DNA from: Jacaranda mimosifolia
Lineage: Eukaryota > Streptophyta > Magnoliopsida > Lamiales > Bignoniaceae
Reading direction: 5' to 3'
Assembly: GCA_018894105.1 (NCBI GenBank)
Contig: CM032120.1
Location: 29,906,710 to 29,970,709 of the forward strand
Length of the DNA: 64,000 nucleotides
The position numbers and the translations under genes are program-made. A model generated the notes under the pieces. The model made no database searches. It had not been told where the DNA came from and saw nothing but the letters and a program-made list of their open reading frames with translations. Shown here one piece after another: positions 12,983 through 23,560 of the stretch (its first letter is position 1; every line of letters begins with the position of its first letter).

Positions 12983-13775
12983 TGATATGGGATGACCCAG
13001 GAAGCCCAATCCAAAAGCTACAAACCCAAGAACATAGCATCAAGTCCATTTTATCCTTAGGGGCCCAACCACGTCACCGACCCCAGTCGACCAAGTCGAC
13101 CTCTCACAGAGGCCATGGCCATTCGACCAAGCCACGGACTTAAGCCAGATGTTCGACTCATCCGACCGTAATGCTCGGCTGCCTTTTCTGCTCATTGCCA
13201 ACCCATAATAAGGTCGACCACATGGACGACCAGGGAGGTCAAGTTAAGTGTGGAATCCTCTCTCGGCCGCATTAAATGTCCTGACATGTGGCATGCCTCC
13301 GCATTAAAGGCGCATGCCGTCCTAATACCGCCCATACTGCTGCGCCAGACAGAGGGCATGCCTATAGTGTACTATTCTATCCATGAAACCTAAAAAGGCA
13401 GACACCTGGAATAGCACAAGAATGAGAGATGACTTAAAGCCCCTCATGAAAGGACAAGAACCCTCTCTACATGCTAAGGGCATCTCAGACAAATCCCTCG
13501 CTGGGAGAAGGCTATAAATACCTCCTTTCCAGCCTCACTAAAGGTATGTTATTCTCTACAAAAAGGCCCTCATTCTGTTGCTCATCATATCTAGTCGATC
13601 TTATACTGACTTGAGAGTTAGAGTGACTTATCCGAGGGCACCTCGGCTAGCCTGATGTTTGCTCGTGATTGTAGGACTCAGCCCAACCACTTTTGGAGTT
13701 CAATCACTCGACTAGACAGGTTGGTTCCTCCAAATTACCTCCAAATCCAGTTACAAGTAGTTTTTACCCCAATCA
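12983..13775 (+). repeat. 5' LTR of the Gypsy element
   Basis: Begins TGATATGGGATG and ends TTTTTACCCCAATCA. The boundaries are fixed by comparison with the 3' LTR and by the flanking ATTGG duplication. A TATAAATA box at 13513-13520, in a well-conserved part of both LTRs, is the likely promoter for the genomic transcript. The LTR is rich in the GTCGACC/TCGACC words found throughout this element. Confidence 0.93.
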
Positions 13776-13796
13776 TTTAGCGCCGTCTGTGTGAAA
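13776..13796 (+). other. primer-binding site of the Gypsy element
   Basis: The bases right after the LTR read TTTAGCGCCGTCTGTGTGAA. This resembles the TGGCGCCGTCTGTGGGAA site usual in plant Tat/Athila elements, with changes at several positions. The matching tRNA could not be verified here; the GGCGCC core would pair with the end of a tRNA such as tRNA-Asp. Confidence 0.75.
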
Positions 13797-13815
13797 CTTG
13801 AGTTCGCAATTGAAA

Positions 13816-15361
13816 ATGGTTAACACCAGGTGAGCCCCCACAAAAAGAGAAGAAAATCGAAGGTTCGTTTTTCCCCCGCCTCGACCTCCGCAAGAACTTG
13901 CCTCGCTAGGGTCGAGCGCCCAACCAGAACAGGTGGTTACCCTGACCATGCCCTAATTAATGCAGCTCATTAGCGAACAGATATTAGCACAAATTTCTGC
14001 CCAACTCTCTGCAACTCTAAATCGACATGCCGTACAACCAGAATCGGAGGCCAGCGTTACTCCGCAACCTGTACCCCTTGAGGAGAGACCACCCAAAGAA
14101 AATCAAGATCGACTGGAACCCAGACGGCCTCCCTCAAGACGTGAAATTAACTCAGGCCATTTTCCAAGGGAAATAGCCCAACCCATCCCCCACGAAGAGG
14201 TAGCAGATTTAATTGATCATGGCGTACGACCCATTCAAGCCTCGCAGTGCGATCGAGTCGAGCGCTCAAGACCCCAGTTGTACAGAAATGCATCCCAAGC
14301 TGATAAGGAGGAATGAGATGAGGTATCCCACCAAGTCTAGCAACTAAACAGGTGACTGAAGGAGATCTCGAGGAGAAAAAAGGAGAATAATCACTATCAA
14401 GAGGGACCGCCAAGGTTTCGAAGGAAGAGACACTCACCGTTCTTCCAAGAGATCATCGACGAGCGCAGCGCCGTCGACGCCAAAGTCCCAATCGACCTGC
14501 CCAGATACGATGGCTTGTCGAACACAAATGAACATTTGATGCAATTCGAGAACATGATGCAGCTACATGGGCATAGCGATTACATCCACGCTAAGATGTT
14601 AGTGACCACCTTTTAGGGGATAACACTCGACTGGTTCGTTAAGCTAGAGCTGGCATCGATATACTCATACGACCAGTTGTGCAATAAATTTTTACACCAG
14701 TTTGCGAGTAGGAAGAAGGCAAAGCTCACGCATACCCACCTACACATAGTGAAATAGAATGAAGGAGAATCCCTTCGAGACTTTTTTACCAGGTTTAACA
14801 CGGAAGTGCTGAATATTGATAGCCCCCTAAATCAAGTTCCTAATTGATGTGCTTTTCTTAAGCCTCAAACACAAGGAGTGTGCCAACATGTTGCTGCGCT
14901 ATCGGCCCAGGTCAGTAGAAGAACTCCTCGACCTCGCAGAAAGATACATGACTCAGGAAGACATGAATAGGCTGAAGTATGGCAATCCTGAGGTCGATAA
15001 GAAGAAAAACAAGGAGAAGGACGATCGCCAGTACAAGGAAGGTTGTCGATCCCCCATTAAACGCTTCCACGATTATGCTTCGCTTAACCTCTCGAGGAAG
15101 AAGGTGTTGTTTGCTATCCAGCACGATAACCTCCTCAAAAGGCCCAGGAAACTGACTGAGACCGAAGCCATGAAAAAGTCAAAGAAGTATTACCATTTCC
15201 ACAAGCAAAAATGGCATGACACAGAAGACTGTTTCAATTTGCACAATGAGATCGAAAGGCTGATTAGGCAGGGCTATTTCAAAAAATACATTGACGAACA
15301 TGCCAGACGTGAAGAGGGAAAAACTGATCAACTCCCTATAGAGAAAAGCCGGCTAGCCTAA
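13816..15361 (+). pseudogene. Gypsy gag (broken)
   Basis: The likely start ATG at 13816 (MVNTR) runs into a stop after five codons. A Gln/Pro/Arg-rich segment is open at 13960-14316. The retrotransposon gag core follows in another frame (about 14438-14846): IDLPRYDGLSNTNEHLMQF, LDWFVKLELASIYSYDQL, then ESLRDFFTRFNTEVLN, broken by at least two TAG codons. The last part (14849-15361, 170 codons) contains RPRSVEELLDLAERYM and the nucleic-acid-binding segment YYHFHKQKWHDTEDC, in which the first cysteine of the usual YCxFH motif is now tyrosine. The protein would coat the element's RNA. Confidence 0.85.
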
Positions 15362-15518
15362 GAAGAGAAGATAAAGGAAAGAAACCTGCCTAAGATCCCT
15401 ACCCACCCATAAGAGGAGTCATCGACATGATTGCGAAAGGTCCATTGGGGGGGACTCAAAGTCTGCCATGAAGTAAACCCAAAGACGACTAAAATCGACC
15501 AAATAAGCCCAGGTCGAA

Positions 15519-16391
15519 ATGATTTTCCAGCTCTCAACCAGTGCAGAACCAATTTCCTTCACTGAGTCTGACCTCGACCATATGGAGAATAGAGGAGTCG
15601 ACCCCATGGTGGCAACACTAGAAATAGCCAATTTTGAAGTAAGAAAAATCTTGGTCGATAATGGCAACTCTGTGAACATCATATTTTTGTCAACCTTGAA
15701 AAGAATAAATTTGGGACAATTAAAATTTGAGCCAGTCCGTACGTCGTTGGTCGGATTTGGGGGATCGGAGATCATCCCGGAGGGATCCATTAACCTGTCC
15801 ACATCATTTGGACAAGCACCTCGCGGTAGAACCTTAATGATAAACTACCTAGTAGTCGATGTTCCATTCACCTACAATGTCATCATTGGTCGACCTGCCC
15901 TGAACGACTTCAAGGCCATTGTCTTGACCTACCATATGAAGATCAAATTCCCAACCCCAGCAAGAGTAGGAGAGCTTTTGTGCAATGTTAGGGAAGCACG
16001 CTGCTATACTATTTCAGTTGAGTCCAATGAGCAGAAGATGCGACCTCAGCTGAAGCCCTCAGGAGACACCCCTGTAGCGAAACGCAAGAAAGGACCTTCA
16101 TCTAAGAAGAGAAAACTAGAAGACACCAGGGTCGAGCCTGTTGGGGAGTTCAAAACAATCGAGCTAGAACTTGGAAACCCTAACAAGACCACTTGGATCG
16201 GGAGTGATATGGGCCATCATCTGGAGTGCCTTATAGTCGATTTCCTCCGCAGAAACATCGACGTGTTCACATGGAAAGCTTTCGACCTCCAAGGAATCAA
16301 CCCAAGTATTATTGTCCATCGTTTCAATGTGGATCTCTCCTACAAATCGATGAGGCAGAAGACAAGAACCTTCAATGATGAGAGATCCTAA
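15519..16391 (+). pseudogene. Gypsy protease and start of RT
   Basis: A 290-codon open frame. It contains PISFTESDLD, then the aspartic protease active-site region VRKILVDNGNSVNIIF (about 15640-15690), where the family has D-T/S/G-G-S; here the residue after Asp is Asn. GFGGSEIIPEG and YNVIIGRPALN follow, as in Tat-type proteases. The C-terminal part (FNVDLSYKSMRQKTRTF) is the linker into RT. A stop at 16389-16391 cuts it just before the RT fingers. Confidence 0.85.
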
Positions 16392-17115
16392 ATCATCGAA
16401 GATGAGTCAACAAACTATTGGAGGCATGGTATATTGTAGATATTCAATATCTCTCTTGGCTTTGCAATGTTGTACTAGTCCCTAGGAATGAGGGAAAATG
16501 GCGTATGTGTAATGATTTTACTAATTTGAATAAAACTTTCCCTAAAGATCCTTACCCCCAACCTCGCATAGATTTACTAGTGGATTCCACAGTTGGTTGT
16601 GAATTATTGAGCATGATGGATGCCTTCCAAGGCTATTATCAAATATTCATGGCACCTGAGGATAGGGATAAGACATCTTTCATCGTCCCCAATGGAGTAT
16701 ACTATTTTTTGGTAATGCCTTTTGGACTAAAAAATACAGGGGCAACTTACCAAAGATTGGTCAATTTCATGTTCAAGAGAGAGATCAGAAAGTTCATGGA
16801 GGTTTACATCGATGACATGATTGTCAAAATAGAAAAGGCTGATTCGACCACACTTTCTCTATACTTCGGGCGTTCGATATGAAACTCAACCCCAGCAAGT
16901 GCACCTTCGGGGTTCAAGGAGGCAAGCTCTTGAGCTACATGGTCAGCCAAAGGGGGATCGAAGCAAACCTACAGAAGATCCAGGCAATGTTGGACATTAC
17001 CCCACCCCGAACAGTTCGGGACATACAGCCCCTGGTCGATAGGATAATATCCCTCGGTAGATTCATTGCACGACTGGCCGACAAGAGTCTTCTTTTCTTC
17101 AAAATACTCAAAAAT
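16392..17115 (+). pseudogene. Gypsy reverse transcriptase (broken)
   Basis: RT domain spread over two main frames, 16418-16882 and 16879-17169. Readable motifs are GKWRMCNDFTNLNK, the first catalytic Asp in SMMDAFQGYYQIFM, VMPFGLKNTGATYQRL, and the catalytic box YIDDMIVK (about 16804-16828). The thumb side has KLNPSKCTFGVQGGKLLSYM and FIARLADKSLLFF. The polymerase motifs themselves look intact; stops at the domain edges and a frame change near 16880 disable it. Confidence 0.88.
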
Positions 17116-17575
17116 GCAAAAGAAATGGGGATTCCAATGGACCGAGCAGTGCGACCAGGCTCTCATTGAACTCAAGCAATACCTCTCCTCGCCAAGCCTG
17201 AGCTGGGAGAAGTTTTGCAACTTTACCTAGCCATGTCCACTGCCTCAATCAATTCAGTGTTAGCCTTGATGAGAGACGGAACTCATCGACCTGTCTATTA
17301 CTGCAGTAAAGCCCTGTAGGGGCCCGAGCACAATTACCTGAAAATCGAGAAGTTTGCCCTCACCCTGGTTACAGCAGCACGAAAGTTACGACCTTACTTC
17401 CAGTCTCATGTGATCATAGTGCTTACGAATCAACCGTTAAAGCAGGTATTGTCAAAGACAGACACGTTAGGAAGACTCACCAAATGGGTCATCGAGCTTG
17501 GGGAGTTCGACATCACATTCCAACCATGAACGACCATAAAAGCACAGGTTCTGGCAAATTTCATTGCCGAAAGGC
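17116..17575 (+). pseudogene. Gypsy first RNase H (broken)
   Basis: RNase H directly after RT: MGIPMDRAV region, then HRPVYYCSKAL, HNYLKIEKFALTLVTAARKL (about 17331-17390), TNQPLKQVLSKTDTLGRL and KWVIELGEFDITF (about 17483-17522). At least two stops (after SKAL, and after DITFQP) interrupt it. In the intact family this domain removes the RNA strand during cDNA synthesis. Confidence 0.82.
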
Positions 17576-17960
17576 TCAACCTATACGACCAGAACTCCTT
17601 CGTATGGACATTACACATCAATGGATCAGCAACCACCTCGGGAGGTGGAATTGGTGTTTCACTCTGCCCCCCACTCGCCGAGGAATATAATTTTGTAATA
17701 AAACTCAACTTTCCAATTACCAACAACGAGGCAGAGTACGAAGCCCTCATCACCGGGATGAACATGGCCGTAGCTCGAGGTGTCAAAAAGCTATCCCAGT
17801 TGGTGGCAGAGCGGGTCAAAGGAAACTTTGAAGCCAAAAAGACAAAGATGAATCAGTACTTGACTGAGATGAAACTATTTCAGCGGTTGTTCCAAAACTT
17901 TACCCTGAGCAGAAAATGAGCGGGCAGACGCCCTCTCCAAATTCTCTAGCTCGATGAGAG
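17576..17960 (+). pseudogene. Gypsy second, archaeal-type RNase H (broken)
   Basis: A second RNase H-like domain with LHINGSATTSGGGIGVSL (about 17610-17665) and FPITNNEAEYEALITGMNMA (about 17713-17770). This extra domain is the hallmark of the Tat lineage. After GVKKLSQL the sequence passes quickly into VKGNFEAKKTKM, so the stretch expected to hold the next catalytic Asp (a DSQLV-like motif) looks shortened. A stop follows near 17918. Confidence 0.8.
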
Positions 17961-18116
17961 GGACCAGAGAAAGAACCATAACGTTCCTGATCGCCAGCAA
18001 ACCATCTATTGATACTCGCGACCAGAATTTCATGGGAAGCATCAATGAAGCAGCTCCCTCTTGGCAAGACCCAATCAAGCTCTACTTAAGCTAGGGGACA
18101 ATCCCCAAGGACAAGA

Positions 18117-19273
18117 ATGAGGCCCGCAGACTCAGAGGGCAAGCAACCACGTTTGCCCGCGATGAGCATGGATAGCTTTACAGGACCACCCTTTAGATGC
18201 CTAACGCCCGACGAAGCGAATGAAGCCCTTCATGAGATCCACGTAGGCATTTGTGGAAATCATTCAGGAGGCCGATCCCTGGTGCACAAAATTATCCGAT
18301 ACGGATATTTCTGGCCTCATTTGTTGAAAGATTCAGTCGACTTCACTAGAAAATGCCCATCCTGCCAATTCCACTCAAACACACCGCACCAGCCCGTTGC
18401 GTCGATGGTAAACATCCAGATCACATGGCCATTCAACCAATGGGGGATTGATATAGTCGGATCTTTACCAAAAACATTCGGCCAACGCAAATTCATCATC
18501 ATTGCGGTCGAATACTTTACTAAGTGGGTCGAAGTGAAAGCAATTCCAAAGATAACCCATGCGACCATCAGAGCTTCATTTGGAAGAACATAATCTGTCA
18601 TTTTGGCCTGCCTAAAGTCCTAATCTCAGACAATGAGACTTAGTTTCAAAGTAAGAACATGAGAAACTGGTGCGAGGCTTTAGGAATATGCCAACACTTT
18701 ACTTCGATCGAAAACCCCCAGGCTAACGGACAGACCGAGGTCACGAACAAAACAGTTCTCAACCACCTCAAAGCTCAAATAGAAGGAACAGGGACAAGTT
18801 AGGCGGATGACCTCCCTAGGGTGCTGTGGGCAGATAGAACCACCCCTCGTGCAGCTACAAGCCGCAGCCCTTACAGCTTGGTTTACGGCTCTGAAACAGT
18901 GATTCCATCCGAGCTGATATAACACACGACCTGAGTGATCCACTATAATCCACTCAGAAACGCGACATAAAGATCCATCGACCTCATTACCATCGACAAG
19001 TTGTGACACACAGCCTACAATATAATGAAAAGATATAGGTAAAAAATGATAGAGCATTACTACAAAACAGTTCGACCACAACTTTAAAGTTGGAGACCTC
19101 GTCCTTAAGAAAGTTGAAGTGTCGAAAAGTGTAGGAAAATTCGAGCCAAAATGGGAAAGGCCTTACTCTGTGGTTAAAGTGTCAAAACACAATGCGTACC
19201 GACTAGTAGAAACGCAAGGCAATGAACTACCGCGACCCTGGAACGCTATAAATCTAAAGAAATTCTATGTATA
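18117..19273 (+). pseudogene. Gypsy integrase (broken)
   Basis: The HHCC zinc part is complete (HEIHVGICGNH .. CPSCQF, about 18228-18370). The core has the first Asp in WGIDIVGSLPKTFG (about 18442-18483) and continues in another frame with VLISDNET (second Asp, about 18619-18642) and ENPQANGQTEVTNK (catalytic Glu region, about 18711-18752). RSPYSLVYGSETVIPSEL and the C-terminal ELPRPWNAINLKKFYV (to about 19272) complete the domain. Stops and frameshifts occur after the first third. The intact enzyme would insert the cDNA. Confidence 0.88.
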
Positions 19274-19345
19274 AAGAGGCTATTGGTCTCCGTTGTATTT
19301 CCTCGCAAGAATGAAAATTTATGACACATTCTGCAAATACCTACT

Positions 19346-19600
19346 TGCACAAATTGATCGTTTAGGCTTGATCCCATAGTCGACCAAGCAGGCTTCAAGC
19401 CGCCAAGTTAAGGCTTCACAGTCAAGACCAAATAAATGAATTCATCGCTTAGAGTCGACCCTGTAGTCGACCAAGCAGGCTTCTAACTGCCAAGTCAAGG
19501 CTTCACATCCAAGATCAAATAATCGAATTCATCGTTTAGAGTCGACCCCGTAGTCGACCAAGCAGGCTTCCAGCTGCCAAATCAAGGCTTCACAACGCCG
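19346..19600 (+). repeat. 87-bp tandem array in the Gypsy element
   Basis: Three copies of a unit containing CGACCAAGCAGGCTTC start at 19381, 19468 and 19555, giving an exact 87-bp period, with a partial copy before the first. Units differ at a few positions. Tandem arrays between pol and the 3' LTR are common in Tat-type elements and can seed satellite repeats. Confidence 0.9.
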
Positions 19601-19829
19601 ATAAATCAAAGATGCATATCTTGAATTAAAATATGGTGGGTTAGGTCAACATGGTTCGTTCGACAAGAATCTTAAACCATTTCCACCATTTTTGATACCG
19701 TACTACATTAAATCGAATGTTTACTTAAGAACAATCATCACTCGAAAAAAGTAAATATGTTAAAAGCGAAGTAAAGACAGTACACATAAGTGAGCAAAGA
19801 AGTATTTCATTTAAATTCAACTTTTCCAA

Positions 19830-22170
19830 TTACAACCATCGAATGAAGTGAAATAAAAGGTACATCAAAAGAAGAGCATCAGCTCGATCTAGTGCCCTCA
19901 CGGACCCACCTCGAGCACCCTCCTCAATTGCTTGATCGAGTTCATCGCTTGAGGGAATTGGAATGGGAACCACTGTGGGGCTGTTCGTTCTCGGCTCGGG
20001 CATTGTAACAGCAATGGGAACAGTGGCAGTCCTCGGTTGAAAAAGCCCTGCCTCATTGAGCAAAAAATCTCCCTCGAGTGGCAGAAGGTGTTCGATAGCA
20101 TTGACCAAGTCGCCCCGAATCTCGAACGCAAAGTCGTTCGCAAAAGCAAACTCCTTTACCACCTCAGCTAACTTCTTCGCCAACTCAGCCGCCTTTTTTT
20201 TCACCTCAGTCAGGGGCTCGGCAGATGGAGCCTTTGCAACCCCCTCGACCACAGGGGCCTCCGCAGCTCCATCTTCAACATTGGCCTCTTCGTCCTTAGG
20301 ATACTGGTGCAGCTGCTCGTCCAAGATGGGGCTAATGTGATCCTTATCCTCTGCTCGAAAAGAATAGCCCAAGTACTGCAGTTGTTTGATCGCCTTATCG
20401 AACGCATTCCTAGCATCATCTAAAGAAATGACAACGCTCGTATCATGGAATGCTGAGCATAGCATGAACTACTGCACGGCGTCTCGCCCCATCAACGGCA
20501 GCTTTCTATAGAATTTGGCCTAAGATTCTTGGATTGCTGCATTCCGACCGGATGTTTGACCAGACTCATAACCATGTTGTGCATCCATCCTGGCCTGGTT
20601 GAGCAGCTCGTCCATTCTGGTCTTCTCTTTAATGGTGGTGACCAACTGACTATCCTTCAAGCGGAGCTAACTATTGAGCTCCTCGACCCTGGTTTGTGAA
20701 AACTTGAGCTGAGCTTTCAACGTCTCCATGTCCCTACCCTCCTATAGATGCTCACAGTCAGCAAGAGGCAGCTCCGACCTGCTATAAAAATGGTAGCCTA
20801 GCTGGCTCACTTGAAAAATAAAATTCATGATAAGAGAATAATACTCGACCTACAAATGAAATTCGCTGATACAAGCTTATCGACCGGAACCTTACCATAT
20901 TTGAGTGATAAGCTAGAGCTCTGAGTGCAGCGTTCTGGCTTAGTCCCATCAGTTTCTTTTGGTTGGACGCAAACAGTCCGGCCATCATCACCTTTAGAGG
21001 AACGGCATTGGTCGACCCTGCCTTCTCCATTGAGTAAGAATTATGCACAACCATGCTTGGCTTTGTTCCAAACCTTAGTGATGGAAGTTTTGGAAACTAG
21101 AATAGCACGTCATCCCCGCGCTGGCCGAATAAATCATATCCAGAGGGTTGGCCCGACCCTCTGGCTTTCCCTTTACCCTTCTTGACCGCCATCCTTTTAG
21201 GAGCAGGTCCGGCCTGCTTGACCATGGGCCTTTTTCCTCGACTTGCTGGGCTACTTTTTGTGGTCGCCACAAGTCGAGCGGGCGACGAAGTAGGCGAAAG
21301 TGAAGGCGTCATCGCCTCAGCTGTGCTGTTGCGATCAGGGCAGCCCCTCGATAGGCCGTTGTAGCTACACCGCATTGCTCATTTCTCTCAGCCCTCGCCA
21401 AAGCTTTTGCTCTCGACAATTCATGATCTCGTCTCGATCTGCCAAATAGCACAAAAACAAAAGCTTAAAATCGAGCAGGAAAAACAGACAAACTAACCAA
21501 TAATCAACAACATAATCTACCTAGTTGATCGCCTGCTGGAAAGTCTAGTCGAGCTGGCGATAAGCCAACTAACACCAAACTCCTCTCCTTAATAAACACT
21601 GAGGTCTCCACCTGACCAAACTCGACCAAGTCCCAGATGAATGTATTGGGCCAGGTCGGAGTTAAGTTACCTGGCATTTCACATGCCCCATCCACCACCC
21701 CCTCGGAATATTGAAGCCCCCAGCGACTCGAATGTTTTTTCCACTCTTGCCCATAGGAAGAGGCCGGGGTGATAAGAAACTTCCTGCGTGGTTGAGCAGT
21801 GAGGTAATAAAAACCTGATTCGTCGGTGCTACCCGACTTCTGGGACATCAAATGTGGAAAAGGTTGGAGAACTTTTCAAAGGTAGCAGGCGGGTCAATAT
21901 ATGCATTAAAATGACAAAGCTATATATGGTCGAGAAGCAATTTGATAACAGTTGGGTTATACACACTTCTAAACCCCTAAGCAATTCAACTATAGATCTA
22001 GCTAAGGGGAACCTAAGACCACATCGAAAGGCATCCTCAAACACAATTATGGCCTTAACTGGAGGTCGATGCATCATACCAGACAGTCCAGGAACTATAA
22101 GTTCATACTCCTCGGGGACATGGTACAGTTGCCTAATGCGCAACAGGTCGGCAGGAGTTATTATGGACAC
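19830..22170 (-). pseudogene. antisense gene of the Tat element (gypsy-type transposon domain family, broken)
   Basis: A gene on the strand opposite to gag-pol, between pol and the 3' LTR. Blocks in minus-strand order: 22170-21829, with ITPADLLRIRQLYHVPEEYE and FRCGLRFPLARSIVELLRG; 21851-21504, with SGFYYLTAQPRRKFLI and KKHSSRWGLQYSEG; 21375-21097, basic and Pro/Ser-rich; 20465-19830 (211 codons), with an Ala/Glu/Lys-rich, coiled-coil-like AELAKKLAEVVKEF part. The first two blocks resemble the plant 'putative gypsy type transposon' domain (Pfam Transposase_28), known as an additional antisense ORF of Tat elements. Its function is unknown. Frameshifts or introns separate the blocks, so it is probably dead. 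Confidence 0.7.
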
Positions 22171-22750
22171 TATTTCACTATAATAGTTGGGGGTGAATAG
22201 TCGACCTCACGACACTAGGGCCTGACTTGGCCCAGCATCACCCCCTTCACCAGTGCGATCGCTGCTCAAGCTACTGGAACTCGAGCTATCGCTAACAAAC
22301 TACCCGACTCGCCTGTTGAACCCTCAGGCCGATCAGAATTAGTACCCTTACTATCCCCTCCCTAACTACCCTCAGAATCAGATAAATGCAGCATTTCTAG
22401 AGCAAAGGAGGAACACAAATGAAAAACTAAGGAAAGGACTTACTCGTTGCCGATAAAGTATAAGGTACAAAATAATAGCAGAAAAAGCAATGGCTCTGAG
22501 CTCGACTAGACGCAAAGTCGTAAAAGTAAAAATGGACACTTTAACTGCGCCCATTTATAAGCACCCGAGCACGGGAAACCCAGGCGGCTGTAATAATGGC
22601 ATTACCACCATTCGGCGCCACGCCCAGCACGATGTAACCGTCGCATTAAATGCAACAAACTCGGGTCGATTTTGAAAAACCCTCATCGATGGACCATTGT
22701 ATCCATTCACCAAACTATTCCTCAATCCTTCTCGTCAATCTTCTCGTTTA
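22171..22750. other. untranslated region of the Gypsy element
   Basis: Non-coding part between the antisense gene and the polypurine tract. By position it would hold the promoter and leader of the antisense gene. No clear TATA box on the minus strand was identified. Confidence 0.5.
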
Positions 22751-22774
22751 GAATTCAAAAGTGCAGGGGACTCA
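22751..22774 (+). other. polypurine tract of the Gypsy element
   Basis: The sequence directly before the 3' LTR contains the purine run GCAGGGGA followed by CTCA. It sits exactly where the plus-strand primer is expected. Confidence 0.65.
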
Positions 22775-23555
22775 TGATATAGAATGGCCCAAGATGCCCA
22801 GCCCAAAATCTACAGACCCAAGAATATAGCATCAAGCCCATTTTATCCAGGCCCAAACACATCACTGACCCTAGTCGACCAAGTCGACGTTTTACAAAGG
22901 CCACGGCCATTCGACCAAGCGCGGGCCTAAGCCAAATGCTCGACTTATCCGATTGTAATGCTCGACCATATTTTTTGCTCATCGCCAACCCACAATAAGG
23001 TCGACCACATGGACGACCAGGGAGGTCGAGTTAAGTGCGGAATCCTCTCTCGACCGCATTAAATGTCCTGACAGGCGGCATGCCTCTGCATGAAGGCGCA
23101 TGCCACCCCAGTACCACCCATACTGCCGCGCCAGACAGGGGCGTGCCTATAGTATACTATTTTGCCCATGTGGAGAGGGAGACACCTGGAATAGCACAGG
23201 AATGAGAGATGACTTAAAGCCCCTCATGCAAGGACAAGAACCCTCTCTGCATGCTAAGGGAATCTCAGACAAATCCCTCGATGGGAGAAGGCTATAAATA
23301 CCCCATTTCCAGCCTCACTGAAGGTATGCTATTCTCTACAAAAAAGCCCTCACTTTGTTGGTCATCATATCTAGTCGATCTTATACTGATTTGAGCATCA
23401 GAGTGCCTTAGCTGAGGTGTCCTCAGCTAGCCTGACTTTTGCTCGTGATTGTAGGACTCAGCCCAACCACTTTTGGAGTTGGATCACTCGACCAGACAGG
23501 TCGGTTCCTCCAAATTACCTCCAGATCCAGTTACAAGCAGTTTTTACCCTTATCA
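22775..23555 (+). repeat. 3' LTR of the Gypsy element
   Basis: Starts TGATATAGAATGG and ends TTTTTACCCTTATCA, followed by the target duplication ATTGG (23556-23560). The TATAAATA box is conserved at 23293-23300. Compared with the 5' LTR there are scattered substitutions and small indels, about one difference in ten positions over the last 390 bp by eye. Confidence 0.93.
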
Positions 23556-23560
23556 ATTGG

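Larger units (their letters stand above)
12983..23555 (+). mobile_element. complete Tat-type Gypsy LTR retrotransposon
   Basis: A 10.6-kb element flanked by a perfect 5-bp target duplication ATTGG (12978-12982 and 23556-23560). It has LTRs of 793 and 781 bp, a primer-binding-like site after the 5' LTR and a purine-rich stretch before the 3' LTR. The domain order is gag, protease, RT, RNase H, a second (archaeal-type) RNase H, then integrase. That dual RNase H order, a tandem array and an antisense gene between pol and the 3' LTR are typical of the Tat lineage (Retand/Ogre relatives). All reading frames are interrupted, so it is non-autonomous today. The 3' halves of the LTRs look roughly 90% identical by eye, so the insertion is not recent. 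Confidence 0.93.

Noticed and set aside
14147..15802. Minus-strand open frames in the gag and protease region of the Gypsy element
   Set aside because: Shadows of the plus-strand polyprotein, which carries the recognisable motifs.
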